Shown here piece by piece: positions 50,315 through 59,834 of a stretch of DNA of 64,000 nt. Under the pieces are notes generated by a model. That model made no database searches. It was not told where the DNA came from and saw nothing but the letters and a program-made list of their open reading frames with translations. The stretch's first letter is position 1. Each line of letters begins with the position of its first letter. The position numbers and the translations under genes are program-made. Source of the DNA: Phycisphaerales bacterium (GTDB lineage Bacteria > Planctomycetota > Phycisphaerae > Phycisphaerales > UBA1924); the NCBI GenBank assembly GCA_905339235.1, contig CAJPFG010000017.1, forward strand, positions 1-64,000, read 5' to 3'.

Positions 50315-50589
50315 TCGGCAAGCGTGCTCGGGCGAAGCTGGTACCAAATCTTCCGCATAAGGGAACGGAGAATGCGATTCCCTGCCACGAGCATCCGCTA
50401 CTGCGAGCGCGAGAGGTGTCTCGGCTCCTGGCCATCTCGGTTCGTGGGGTGTGGAGGTTGGCCTCCGCGGGCCAGATCCCCCCGCCAGTCCGGGTGGGGG
50501 GAGCCACGCGCTGGCGGGCAAGCGACATCCACGAGTTCATCGGTGGCCAGAAGGCTCACGCCAGCCTCACGAAGCCCGAGCGTCGGTAG
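50311..50589 (+). CDS. AlpA-like excisionase / helix-turn-helix protein
   Basis: 92 aa. LLRAREVSRLLAISVRGVWR and PPPVRVGGATRWRASDIHEF form the MerR-like helix-turn-helix of AlpA/excisionase proteins. It directly precedes the integrase gene, as recombination directionality factors commonly do. Ribosome-binding site GGAGGGA before the ATG. Confidence 0.85.
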   Translation: MIGKRARAKLVPNLPHKGTENAIPCHEHPLLRAREVSRLLAISVRGVWRLASAGQIPPPVRVGGATRWRASDIHEFIGGQKAHASLTKPERR

Positions 50590-50684
50590 GAAGCGGTCAG
50601 GTTCTTTGAGATTCCGGCCCGAAAGGCCTGGCGCTCTGCGTGGCCTTCGAGGTACAGGAGGGTCGTTCCGACCGGAGAAGCGCC

Positions 50685-52037
50685 GTGGGCCGAGCACGAC
50701 TGGGCACGTTGTACATGAAGTCTCCGGCCGCCAAGCGGTGGACGGGGGCCTTCACGCACCCCGTCACCGGACGCCGGGTGATCGCCACTCTGCACTCCGA
50801 CAAGCAAGCCAGCCGAGCCGCCCTCGACCAGATGATCCGGAGCGCCGAACGGTGCGCCGAAGGGCTCGAAGACCCCCACGCCGACCAGCGGCGCCGGCCC
50901 CTCGACGAACACATCGAGGACTACCTGGAGCACTGCCGTCACCAACGCCAAGCGTCCCGGCACGTCCAGATGAAGGAGACCCAGCTCAAGCGGTTCACTA
51001 ACGGGTCCGGTGCGACACGGATCGACGAACTCACGCTCGACGCGGCGGAGCGGGTGCTCCAGGGCCTTGTCAGGGGCGGGGTGAGCGCCCGGACCCACAA
51101 CCATCACCGGGCGACGCTGGTTGCGTTCATGAACTGGGCGGTTGGCGCGAACCGGGTCGGATCGCACACTCTCTCGCGCCTGCCGACGTTGGACGAGCGG
51201 TGTGATCGGCGTCGAAAGCGTCGGGCCCTCACCGAGGACGAGCTCCGACGTTTGCTCGACGTGGCCCGCTGGAGGCCGCTGGCGGAGTTTGGCCGCGGGA
51301 TCGTCAGACGTCCTGAAGAGGAACGGCGGGGTCGGCGGACTTGGACGAGGTCTCCGCTCGAGTTTAGCGACTTGGAGGCCGCCGTCGCGAAGGCCCGCCG
51401 AGTGCTGGCAGCGCGCCCGGACGTCATTGAGCGATTGGACCGGCTCGGCCGGGAGCGCGAGTTGATCTACAAGACGCTGGTCCTGACTGGGCTGCGTAAG
51501 GGGGAGTTGGCCTCCCTCACCGTCGGCGACCTCCACCTCGACCACACGCCTCCGTACGCGGTCCTCGGCGCGTGGGCCGACAAGGCCCGCCTCGGGGCGG
51601 AGATCCCGCTCAGGCCCGACCTTGCGGCGGACGTGCGGGCGTGGTTTGCCGAGCGCCTTGCCGCCTTGCGGGCCAAGGCGCGGCGGGAGGGCACGCCGTT
51701 GCCGGCGAGATTGCCGCCGGAAGCGAAGCTGTACGAGGTGCCCGCGGCGCTGGTGGTCGTGCTCGCGCGTGATCTGCGGGTCGCGGGGATTCCGAAGCGG
51801 GACGACCGAGGGTACAGCGTGGATGTGCATGCGCTAAGGCACACGTTTGGGACGCACTTGAGCCGCGGCGGGGTGCTGCCCAGAACGGCTCAGGCCGCGA
51901 TGCGACACTCGACAATCCAACTCACGATGAACCTGTACACCGATCCGAGATTGCTGGACGTCGCATCGGCGCTGGAATCCCTTCCGCGATTCACAAAGGC
52001 CCAGGTCGCCTCGATGGAACGGACTGCGATTGGATGA
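50685..52037 (+). CDS. Tyrosine recombinase / integrase
   Basis: 450 aa from a GTG at 50685 preceded by GGAG; a GTG at 50640 and an ATG at 50715 are alternatives. An N-terminal SAM-like core-binding domain (EHIEDYLEHCRHQRQASRHV) precedes the catalytic domain with all residues: Arg in TGLRKGEL, HALRHTFGTHL, MRHSTIQLTMNLY with the Tyr. It is in the same direction as the AlpA-like gene and marks the right end of the cluster that begins with the Ubl operon. Its last 47 bp overlap the convergent jetD gene, so an attachment site may lie in or near this junction. Confidence 0.9.
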   Translation: MGRARLGTLYMKSPAAKRWTGAFTHPVTGRRVIATLHSDKQASRAALDQMIRSAERCAEGLEDPHADQRRRPLDEHIEDYLEHCRHQRQASRHVQMKETQLKRFTNGSGATRIDELTLDAAERVLQGLVRGGVSARTHNHHRATLVAFMNWAVGANRVGSHTLSRLPTLDERCDRRRKRRALTEDELRRLLDVARWRPLAEFGRGIVRRPEEERRGRRTWTRSPLEFSDLEAAVAKARRVLAARPDVIERLDRLGRERELIYKTLVLTGLRKGELASLTVGDLHLDHTPPYAVLGAWADKARLGAEIPLRPDLAADVRAWFAERLAALRAKARREGTPLPARLPPEAKLYEVPAALVVVLARDLRVAGIPKRDDRGYSVDVHALRHTFGTHLSRGGVLPRTAQAAMRHSTIQLTMNLYTDPRLLDVASALESLPRFTKAQVASMERTAIG

Positions 52038-52923
52038 CTCCGCCGTGCGGGCTGGATGCGCCGCCAGTTCCATGCATCAACAACGCCTCCTGCTCCAGCC
52101 CCCTACGGTGGGTGTCGAACATAGCGATCAGTTCCGTGACGGCAGCGTCGAATGCCATCGTCCGAAGGGCGTCAAGCTCTCTGACTTGCTCCAAGATGAG
52201 ACGACGCTTGCCGTGCCTTGGTAGCAACTCCGCAACAGAAGCTGGAAAGTACATTCGCGTCCGTCCGGGGCACCGCTCACGTAGGCGGAGGTACTCCACG
52301 CAGCCGAATGGGTCGTAGTCACCCCAATGGACGAAATGGCAATCCGACATTTCGTTCGACGCCAACCAGGAGAGCACCCGCTCGGAGAGCCGGCCAGATG
52401 CGAATACCGCCAAATCCACGTCCGGAAGCACCCGTTCATGCTGCCAAAACGCCTCCGCGTTTTCGATTACGGCGACGACGCCGCGGAACGACCACTTCCG
52501 GTCATCTCCAAAGCAAACTGCGGCGCCGCCAGCCAGTGGAGTGAGCTGGCCCACGGGAATCGTACCATCGTCAGAATTGAGCGTTGCTCCGAGAACGGTG
52601 GAGCGGGCGAACACGCCCTCGAACCTACCTCGCCGCGCGGCCTTGGCGTCGGCGAACAACTGGACTCCCGACGCTCGGTCCTCGACATCGCCCAGATCGC
52701 GGTCCAGACCCAGCGGGTACCGGTCCTGTACGAAGAGCTCGAAGGCATTGGCATTGCTGACAAAGAAGACAGAACCACGGCCGGACGGCCGTTCGCTCGT
52801 TGCGCCGCATGTCTGCAACTCTCGGAGGAGATCGGAGCACCCCGAAGGGATCTCAGATTTCCGCACCCCCTCGACGCCGGCCAGACGTAGTTGCCTCACG
52901 AATCTACGTTGGCTCTGCGACAT
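51991..52923 (-). CDS. jetD: Wadjet subunit JetD
   Basis: 310 aa. The C-terminal half is the Toprim-like domain of the JetD (DUF2220) family: VVAVIENAEAFWQHERVLPD and DCHFVHWGDYDPFGCVEYLR supply the Glu and the DYD acidic residues, and GLEQEALL is the typical end. JetD is the nuclease subunit that cuts plasmid DNA after loop extrusion by JetABC. The ATG at 52923 overlaps the jetC stop by 20 bases. Confidence 0.85.
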   Translation of the reverse strand: MSQSQRRFVRQLRLAGVEGVRKSEIPSGCSDLLRELQTCGATSERPSGRGSVFFVSNANAFELFVQDRYPLGLDRDLGDVEDRASGVQLFADAKAARRGRFEGVFARSTVLGATLNSDDGTIPVGQLTPLAGGAAVCFGDDRKWSFRGVVAVIENAEAFWQHERVLPDVDLAVFASGRLSERVLSWLASNEMSDCHFVHWGDYDPFGCVEYLRLRERCPGRTRMYFPASVAELLPRHGKRRLILEQVRELDALRTMAFDAAVTELIAMFDTHRRGLEQEALLMHGTGGASSPHGGVIQSQSVPSRRPGPL

Positions 52924-55744
52924 AGTCGGCCCTCTCTGACACTGGCGCGCGCCGCGCTGCACGTATTGTCCGCTTCGAGTCGATGTCGAACTTGCCTTCG
53001 GCGCTTTGCCCCAAGGCGTAGACCGTCACCGAGGGGTGCGCCAGCGGTTCGATTCGGATGCGCGGTTCGGCGGTGATGGGCACGATGCCGCGTTCGCTGG
53101 CCATTTGCGTGATGGCGTGGAGGTTGTAGTCGTCGAGCTGTCCGGTCTCATCGAGATAGAAATGGAGGCGGTAGCGCTCATCACCTACAACGGCGCGCAC
53201 CAGTTGGATGAAGATCATCGCCTTGGCGGTCATCCGGGTCCCGGTGCTGCCGATGTCGTCCAGGGAGTGGGCCTCCGTCCAGTTGCCGTCCATGCCCTGA
53301 ACTCGGATGCGGACGGCGAACAGATCGTCAAGTTGAATGACTTTGCCCTCTTTGATCCATCGCCGGAGCTGGTCCTTCGCACGGCTCAGGTCCTCAGGGT
53401 TCGCGAAGAGGCCATCCGGCTTTGTGAGACTCTCGAGCAGGAAGCATGCCTCATGCTGGCGGATCACGTCCACCTGCACCTCTCGAAGGTTGCTCACGCG
53501 CTGGCGCCGCATCGCGGTATTGATTTTGGACGCGGCATTGCCAATCGCCCTCGCGCCGAGAACAAGTCCATCGAGCTTCGCGGTGATCGTGGTAAAGAGA
53601 GTTTCCCAGTTCTGGTTGGCCGTCTGCTCAAGTTCGGCCAGGGCATGGCAACCGTCAATGAGCTCGGCCCACTCAGCTTCCTCATCGCTGAAGTAGACCT
53701 GCTGACCGGAGTGGTCCTGCGATTGGCGGACGATCTGGTTCTGGAGCCCTTTGAGCTTGACGCGAGAGGACCGGATTGCCTGGGCGCGCGTGGCAATCTC
53801 CTCCAGGCCGGCATGGCAAGCGTCGCAGACCCCTTGCAACTCCTTCATCGGCAAAGGTGACACCGCCCCAGCGGCCGACGCCGCCACTGGTGAAGGGATG
53901 ACCTGAGCGCCCTCTAAATCGGCGTGCGCCTGCTGGAGCGCCGTCGCGAGGCTGTTTGTGAGCGCTGCTGCCGCCGTGCCTTCGCTCGCCAAGGAGTTGG
54001 ATTTTGTGACCAACTGCCGCGCCTCCTCGGTCAACCTCCGCAGGGATGCGTGGGCCTTCTCAAGGGTCGACTTGAGGCCCTCGAGCTGTGCCTTAAGATT
54101 GGCGCGGGCATTCCAGCGTTCGAGGTAACGGTCGTGCTCGGCCAAGCGGGCGCGCGCTCGGGAGTACTCACCCTCGAGCTTGCCCAGCTCGACCTTGGCC
54201 CGGTCGACGTTCTCCGCGACCTTCAGACGCTCCAGCTCTTCTTGTAGGCGGTTTCGGATGAGTGCGAGCTTGTGCCGCGCGGCTTCGGGGTCCTTCACGT
54301 CCTCGGCCGCCGGGCCACTGATCGATGCCAACTCGATGCCCACGTCGTCGTCGGAGTACTTGTCGGAGGAGATCTGTCCCGCAATGGCCCGGAGCCGACG
54401 GAGCACCGCGGCGCCGTCAGACACCTTCACATCGTCCCCAATCAAGAGGTGCAGGAGCGCAGGATTGAGCAGCCGAAACACCGCTACCAGCTGCTTGGGC
54501 TTGAGCCCCTGGTCCAGAAGCCATGCGGACACGCGGCGATCCCAGTTGGCGACTGACCGTTCCTGCGTATCGACCTCGCTTCGAATGCCATCGGCAGATC
54601 GCTGCATCGCGGCAAGGTTGAACGTGCCTGCATTCCGCAGGTTGTCGCGCAGAGCGGCGACTTTTCCTTGAAGAGCATCGGCGTTGTCCCGCATGGACTG
54701 GAGCATGTCGGGACTGCAGGTGGCCCAGCGTGCGTGCAGACCGTCAAGCTCGGATACCTCGGCGACTAGTTGGTCGCGCTTGACTTCATTGCTGCCTACC
54801 AACCGTTCCACCTGTGAGCGTTCGTTTGCCAAGGCTTCTTGCGCCGTCGTCGCTTCAAACGCGAGGCGCGCGAACTCTTTGCCGCTCGCGATCAGCACGG
54901 TCTTCACGCGCGCCGCCTCAGCGACGTAGTTGGGTGCTGAGGCGGACAAGAGGTCTGTGTGCGAACGAATCTCGGCCCGCATCCGCTCTCCGTCATCCAC
55001 GAGCGTGGCGACAGCGTTCAAGAAACTGAGGCGATTGTCAGTGCGATCGGCACGCTCGAACTCGCTCTGATAGTCGGCGGCTACATCCAGTCTCACTTCG
55101 CCCACCTGCGCGGCGTGGCAGGAGATCAGGAGCCGGCGGAGTTCGGCGGCGTTGGCGTCGCTCAGAGAGAGCAGGCGGACGTACGTCTCTCGAAACGACC
55201 GGTAGTCCTCCTTGGTCTTGATGGGAAGCAGACCGAGCCGGGCGATGGCATGACCGTTGCTCTCCGGCGTGCCGCGGCGCGAAGGGGTGCCGAGCACCTC
55301 CCACAACTCGGCGGGCCGCACTTCGGTGAGCGAACGGTCCGCCAGCCTTGTTCTCAGTACATCGAAGGGAACGACGCGCTGGTCATCGTCCTTGAAATCG
55401 TCAGGCTTGTATCCACCGCTGAATACGTATCGAGAGAATGTGGAGCCGTTGACCTTGCCTCGACCGACCACCAGAAGTGATTGAGGACCGGTGGCGGTCG
55501 CGCACTCGAAGACGAGGTATGCGACGGCATTGCCGAAGTAGTGCTCCCGGGTTTCCTCGGCCGATTTGGGGAAGCGCATGTAGCGGAAGTCGTCGATGTA
55601 GAGGAACTGCAGCGCATTCACCAGCGTCGACTTGCCCCGGTTGTTCGGGGCTACAAGATGGATGGGGCCATCGAGCGCAACGTCGGCGAAGCGGTAGGAG
55701 CCGCTGTTGATCACCACCAGGCGTCTTACTCCGTACTCCTTCAT
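52904..55744 (-). CDS. jetC: Wadjet SMC-like ATPase JetC
   Basis: 946 aa. Walker A APNNRGKSTLVNALQFL near residue 35, long coiled-coil arms with a central hinge-like region, and a C-terminal head half with LDETGQLDDYNLHAI as the Walker B/D-loop region. This is the MukB/SMC-like motor of the Wadjet complex, which extrudes small circular DNA. The ATG at 55744 overlaps the jetB stop by four bases. Confidence 0.9.
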   Translation of the reverse strand: MKEYGVRRLVVINSGSYRFADVALDGPIHLVAPNNRGKSTLVNALQFLYIDDFRYMRFPKSAEETREHYFGNAVAYLVFECATATGPQSLLVVGRGKVNGSTFSRYVFSGGYKPDDFKDDDQRVVPFDVLRTRLADRSLTEVRPAELWEVLGTPSRRGTPESNGHAIARLGLLPIKTKEDYRSFRETYVRLLSLSDANAAELRRLLISCHAAQVGEVRLDVAADYQSEFERADRTDNRLSFLNAVATLVDDGERMRAEIRSHTDLLSASAPNYVAEAARVKTVLIASGKEFARLAFEATTAQEALANERSQVERLVGSNEVKRDQLVAEVSELDGLHARWATCSPDMLQSMRDNADALQGKVAALRDNLRNAGTFNLAAMQRSADGIRSEVDTQERSVANWDRRVSAWLLDQGLKPKQLVAVFRLLNPALLHLLIGDDVKVSDGAAVLRRLRAIAGQISSDKYSDDDVGIELASISGPAAEDVKDPEAARHKLALIRNRLQEELERLKVAENVDRAKVELGKLEGEYSRARARLAEHDRYLERWNARANLKAQLEGLKSTLEKAHASLRRLTEEARQLVTKSNSLASEGTAAAALTNSLATALQQAHADLEGAQVIPSPVAASAAGAVSPLPMKELQGVCDACHAGLEEIATRAQAIRSSRVKLKGLQNQIVRQSQDHSGQQVYFSDEEAEWAELIDGCHALAELEQTANQNWETLFTTITAKLDGLVLGARAIGNAASKINTAMRRQRVSNLREVQVDVIRQHEACFLLESLTKPDGLFANPEDLSRAKDQLRRWIKEGKVIQLDDLFAVRIRVQGMDGNWTEAHSLDDIGSTGTRMTAKAMIFIQLVRAVVGDERYRLHFYLDETGQLDDYNLHAITQMASERGIVPITAEPRIRIEPLAHPSVTVYALGQSAEGKFDIDSKRTIRAARRAPVSERADYVAEPT

Positions 55745-56367
55745 GATTCGAGCTCCGTTTCTTCGTCAGCCTCTGGCTTCGTCTCAACAATCACGACATC
55801 GCCAGCCGCACCCCAGTTCGGGTCGTCCGCGTACTTCATGCACAGGTCGATGAAGCGGTACACGGGCGGCAGAAACCCGAACTGTGCATCGGGGAGCAGC
55901 CTGATGACGCCGAGCCGCTCCAGCGAAGTCAGAACCTGTGCAACCTTGGATTCATCAAGCTCGATCGCGGCCATCAGGCTGCGCCGCTGCGCGGTCTGAA
56001 AGTGCGGCAGATCTGTAACCTTGAAAGTCGCCCTCAGGAGGGACCTCTCCCAGGCCCGGTCCTGGCGCTGGAACTTGCGCTCCTCCAATTCCTGGAAGAG
56101 GATCAGAAGGAACAGCAGCGCCGCTCGCATGCGATCGGAGCGAACTGCGCCGGCGCCCTCGAGGTAGAAGAAGCCCTGGTTGTGGTGCTTGAGAACATAC
56201 CCAAGCGCGCCAAAGACGTGTTCATACAGCGCCGTACGGCGCTCAAGGTCCAGGTAGTCCTGACCATCGCCTCTGCTGATGTGGCGCCCACCCCGCATGG
56301 CCCGGAAGACGGTGATCAGCCGCTCTGGCAACTCGGGCAGCGGGGCAACAGTCTCTGCCTCAGGCAT
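55741..56367 (-). CDS. jetB: Wadjet subunit JetB (MukE-like)
   Basis: 208 aa. Winged-helix protein of the MukE/KITE kind: YEHVFGALGYVLKHHNQGFF, LLFLLILFQELEERKFQR and VAQVLTSLERLGVIRLLPDA. It pairs with JetA at the SMC heads. ATG at 56367, overlapping the jetA stop by eight bases; longer upstream readings are antiframe. Confidence 0.85.
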   Translation of the reverse strand: MPEAETVAPLPELPERLITVFRAMRGGRHISRGDGQDYLDLERRTALYEHVFGALGYVLKHHNQGFFYLEGAGAVRSDRMRAALLFLLILFQELEERKFQRQDRAWERSLLRATFKVTDLPHFQTAQRRSLMAAIELDESKVAQVLTSLERLGVIRLLPDAQFGFLPPVYRFIDLCMKYADDPNWGAAGDVVIVETKPEADEETELES

Positions 56368-57601
56368 TGGCCTCTCCCTTCCAGACCCAGACACGGCCCT
56401 CGACATCGATCCGCGCAAATGGGTACTGCTGCGTCTCGGGCCCCACAACACTCAGATGCTCCGACGCCGCCTCGACGAGATCGTGAAGCAAAGCGGCGGG
56501 CGGGTCAGGTCGATCGCGCCCTACACGTTCGCAGATCCAATCGAATACGTCGTCAACAGAGCCGACCTTCTCCACTTCCTCGCGCAGGCTCGCCACGGTC
56601 CACGGGACATCCATCGAACCTGGCTCTTCCGGACCGAGGATAGGAGGTGGCGCGTCCTTGTACGAGCGGGCCGCAAGAAGATAAGTCAGAGCGGCGCGAT
56701 CGTTGAGGAGAGGGCCGTCCGGCGCGACGATCACGGAGAGCTGATGATCGAGGTCGAGGCGTTCCCAGTTGCCAGAACCGATCGCTTCAATGGCGCGGTT
56801 GACACCACGAGCGATGGCCGATTCGCGCATCGCCGCCTCGCACAGCGGCCCAAGCTCCCGGTTGGCCTCGTGTGCCCGGCGGAGCGTTCCACGTCGGAGC
56901 CAGAGGACGCCGCGGGAGACCGCCGCTGCCTGTAGGGAGATCGGGCTTTCGGCACCGGCGAGTGCGTGCGCGGCAAGTCGGTCGCAGCTGGCGACCACCT
57001 GTTCCGACACGCCGTAGAACTCCCCGCCGACCTCGATCAGGCGCAGAATCGGTTCGAGGTAGTTCGTGTGGAGATCGATCAGACGTGTCAGCCGGAAACG
57101 CATCCGACGCGAGTCCTCTTCTGTGCGGTAGCGAGTAACCTCGGTCCCGATCCGATCACAGTTGCCGCCCACAGTCGCTGCGATCGTGGCGATCGTGTCC
57201 GTAACCTCGTCAAGGACCGCGCCCAGCTCCAGTTGAGCGTCCGCGCTTGCCGGTGCGCCATCCACTGTGAGCGCGTCCAAGCTCTTCGCTAGGCCGCTGA
57301 GCTTCTCAACCCAGCCCCGCACAACGCCTGGGCTGGCCAGGGCGTGGCGCTGCTCGACTTCCGCTAGAAACCGCCCAAGAAAAGGCGGAGGCGTCCAATC
57401 ACCCGTTGTCTGCGAGACGATCCCAAGCGATTTCATGCGGCTGACCAGGAGTCCGGGGCTCGATCCAGACTCCAGGTACGGCCGAACGAACGCCTCCATT
57501 TCCGCATCCGACGTGAAGCGCTGATTCTCCCTGCACATCACGGCCAGCAGCCGGTAGTGCTTGGCGACGAATCGGACGAACTCCGAGGGGTTGCGTGCCA
57601 T
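56360..57601 (-). CDS. jetA: Wadjet subunit JetA (MukF-like kleisin)
   Basis: 413 aa. Helical kleisin-type protein beginning PSEFVRFVAKHYRLLAVMCR (winged helix), with a long helical middle (LARKSLDAL-type helices, e.g. VEKLSGLAKSLDALTVDGAP) and a C-terminal winged part. First gene of jetABCD. The ATG at 57601 is chosen since the frame upstream has no coding character. A 12-bp palindrome (57612-57623) lies just before it. Confidence 0.83.
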   Translation of the reverse strand: MARNPSEFVRFVAKHYRLLAVMCRENQRFTSDAEMEAFVRPYLESGSSPGLLVSRMKSLGIVSQTTGDWTPPPFLGRFLAEVEQRHALASPGVVRGWVEKLSGLAKSLDALTVDGAPASADAQLELGAVLDEVTDTIATIAATVGGNCDRIGTEVTRYRTEEDSRRMRFRLTRLIDLHTNYLEPILRLIEVGGEFYGVSEQVVASCDRLAAHALAGAESPISLQAAAVSRGVLWLRRGTLRRAHEANRELGPLCEAAMRESAIARGVNRAIEAIGSGNWERLDLDHQLSVIVAPDGPLLNDRAALTYLLAARSYKDAPPPILGPEEPGSMDVPWTVASLREEVEKVGSVDDVFDWICERVGRDRPDPPAALLHDLVEAASEHLSVVGPETQQYPFARIDVEGRVWVWKGEANA

Positions 57602-57611
57602 TGGAGAAGGG

Positions 57612-57623
57612 GCAACATGTTGC
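57612..57623. promoter_or_regulatory. 12-bp palindrome upstream of jetA
   Basis: GCAACATGTTGC, a perfect palindrome 10 bp before the jetA ATG and within the 213-bp divergent intergenic space. Position fits an operator; no regulator gene is adjacent. Confidence 0.4.
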
Positions 57624-57814
57624 GCTATCGGCGCAAGGGGGTTTGATAGCCGAAGTCTATGGCATCGCCCGTGCAGGGGGCACGGATGCAGCAGGGAGTT
57701 ACGCGATGCAGTATGGACGGCCGGATCAGTGTTCCCGAAAACGTCTGTACACTCGGGGGAATGACGACTCGACCCACCACGCGAGAATCGCTGTGCGATC
57801 TCTAACCGACTCTG

Positions 57815-58957
57815 ATGTCCGTCGCAGCGGTGGCCAGCGACTACACCCAGCTCTACGACGGCAAGGCCGAGACCGGCCCAGTCGCTCGAATGCATTCAGC
57901 CACCGCCGCGGAGATTATCGAGGCCTTGTATGCCCACGAGCAGAGCAGGCGGCCCAATTCGCAGGCGGCTAGCCATGAAGACGCTGAGCCGCCTTTCAAT
58001 CCACGTTGCGGCTATCTTGCAAATTGGAGGTTCGCCATGCCGGTAAGGGGTCGCTATCGCTTTGTGGTCGACAGCAACGGACGCGTGGCTTCCACTCCGC
58101 AAAACGTGCGGCTATTTCGACAGCTGTTGTTGGATTGGAGCATCATCGACGGGGACGGCGGCCCCGGCACCAAGGCAGATGGTCGTGGTTCATGGCACGT
58201 GTTCTGCCACCTCGCTGCCGGCGCAGGGGTCTTTCGGCTGCCGCGTCGGGGCGGTGTCTGGGTCGGAATCACCTTCGACCAGTCGCGCCGCCGATATGCG
58301 GCAACGGTCTGCTGCACGACCTCGAGAGGAGTCGCGGCCTACCCGCTCCGCTCGTCACCCGCAGCGACAGTGCTCCGACGCGCCACGTGGTGTGGCTTCG
58401 TGGAGGGAGCATCACGCGGACGAATACTGGACCGTCAGGCCCACGATCCCGGGAACCCGATCACGACAGACCGCCGGCAGGACTATGACCAGAATCCCAA
58501 CTCAACGGCGGACGGTGGTCCGGTCTGGGAGATGTGGAGCGCGAGCCGAGACATTCGCACGCCGAGGGGCGCGGGGGATTCGCTCGTTTCCGCGTATCTT
58601 GAACTCCTCTCCGTGCTTGGCGGCCGGTTCGCCTCGGTGGTCGCACGAGGCCGCATGGACCCGGAGTATGGCCACCTTCGGCAGATGTGTGCGATGGTCG
58701 ATGCCGGCCTCATCGAAGTTGCAGAGGCGCTTTGCGACATCGAGCCGGTGCCCATCCCCCCAGCCATCGCGACGACCCTGCTCGAAGCCACGCCATCCGC
58801 TTTCGCTCACGCGGCCGCAGCCATCGGCCTGATCCGGTCCACTCATGCTTACTACATGTACGACCGGAGAGTCCTGAATTTCGCCTCCGCAGCGCTGCTG
58901 CGCCGGCTGGTACGAACGCTAGGCACCCCTCACGCCCCTTTGAAGCGCAGACCCTAG
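57815..58957 (+). CDS. Hypothetical protein
   Basis: 380 aa, not recognised. Divergent from jetA. The middle part (RYRFVVDSNGRVASTPQNVR; RGSWHVFCHLAAGAGVFRLP) is beta-rich and the C-terminus helical (ATTLLEATPSAFAHAAAAIG). No membrane helix or catalytic motif seen. It overlaps the convergent mfnB gene by four bases. Confidence 0.65.
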   Translation: MSVAAVASDYTQLYDGKAETGPVARMHSATAAEIIEALYAHEQSRRPNSQAASHEDAEPPFNPRCGYLANWRFAMPVRGRYRFVVDSNGRVASTPQNVRLFRQLLLDWSIIDGDGGPGTKADGRGSWHVFCHLAAGAGVFRLPRRGGVWVGITFDQSRRRYAATVCCTTSRGVAAYPLRSSPAATVLRRATWCGFVEGASRGRILDRQAHDPGNPITTDRRQDYDQNPNSTADGGPVWEMWSASRDIRTPRGAGDSLVSAYLELLSVLGGRFASVVARGRMDPEYGHLRQMCAMVDAGLIEVAEALCDIEPVPIPPAIATTLLEATPSAFAHAAAAIGLIRSTHAYYMYDRRVLNFASAALLRRLVRTLGTPHAPLKRRP

Positions 58958-59685
58958 GGCACGGTCGCGACGAGCTTTCTCACGATCTCCGTGTCCACCT
59001 CTCCAAAGCGTCCCTCGCCCTCATGGGGCTTACATGCGGCCCCTCGTACGCAGATAACGTTTGCTCCGGCCTCCCATAAGCCCGGCAGCTCATCCAGCGA
59101 GATCGATCCGGCGATCCAAGCCTCTTTGCCGAGATCGTGGATCCGCTTGCACCACGCGCCGAGGTCGTTAACCTTGCAGTAGTCCCTGAGGCCCCGGCCG
59201 ATCGTTTTGTCGAAGGTGTCGATGAGCACGCCGTCGGCGCCAATCTCCTGTACGAGCTTTGGCGACTCCTCCAGGACATCGAGGAATGACTGCATGGCAT
59301 TGTCGACGAACACAGCTGGAATGAGCTTCTTGTCCGGGTACCACTTCCGCACCGTGCGGACGATCGTCTCCCCCTGGTAGATCGCATCGGCGAGGCGAAG
59401 CTCGGCGAGACCAAACTTGATGAGGTGTGCGCCCGCGGTTGCAACTCCCAGGGCTGCCTGGCACGCGTTGGCGCGAACCTGCTGGGTCTCACCGATATTG
59501 GTGGAGACCTGCACGCGGCCGAACCCTTCCTTGTCCAAGGCTTCGCAGGTCGCCAGGATGTTTAGCGGGTATGGCGTCCCGAGCGCGGACTTGGGATATT
59601 CGACATCCGCGATGTGCGCACCACCGGATGCTGCCGCTACTGCCTCTCTTGGACCCCGCACGCTAACCAACAGCCGCTGTTTCAT
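58954..59685 (-). CDS. mfnB: (5-formylfuran-3-yl)methyl phosphate synthase MfnB
   Basis: 243 aa TIM-barrel protein of the MfnB (DUF556) family: HIADVEYPKSALGTPYPLNI near residue 25, AGAHLIKFGL, GADGVLIDTFDKTIGRGLRD. MfnB condenses two glyceraldehyde 3-phosphate molecules to the furan precursor of methanofuran. In bacteria it occurs with the tetrahydromethanopterin C1 pathway of methylotrophs and planctomycetes. No other gene of that pathway is nearby, so it looks like a chromosomal gene flanked by acquired DNA. The position of the active-site Lys differs a little from archaeal sequences. Confidence 0.88.
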   Translation of the reverse strand: MKQRLLVSVRGPREAVAAASGGAHIADVEYPKSALGTPYPLNILATCEALDKEGFGRVQVSTNIGETQQVRANACQAALGVATAGAHLIKFGLAELRLADAIYQGETIVRTVRKWYPDKKLIPAVFVDNAMQSFLDVLEESPKLVQEIGADGVLIDTFDKTIGRGLRDYCKVNDLGAWCKRIHDLGKEAWIAGSISLDELPGLWEAGANVICVRGAACKPHEGEGRFGEVDTEIVRKLVATVP

Positions 59686-59834
59686 CGGTTGCCCTTCTGG
59701 TCAAGGATCCTTGGAAGGGCAGACGCACTTTTCCCGAACGGGAGCCCTAGACTTGTTGACATTGTCCTGGACCGTCGTGATCAGCACCGTCCAGGTAGGC
59801 CGACGCCGGCGGAGCAGAACGGAATTCACCACGG

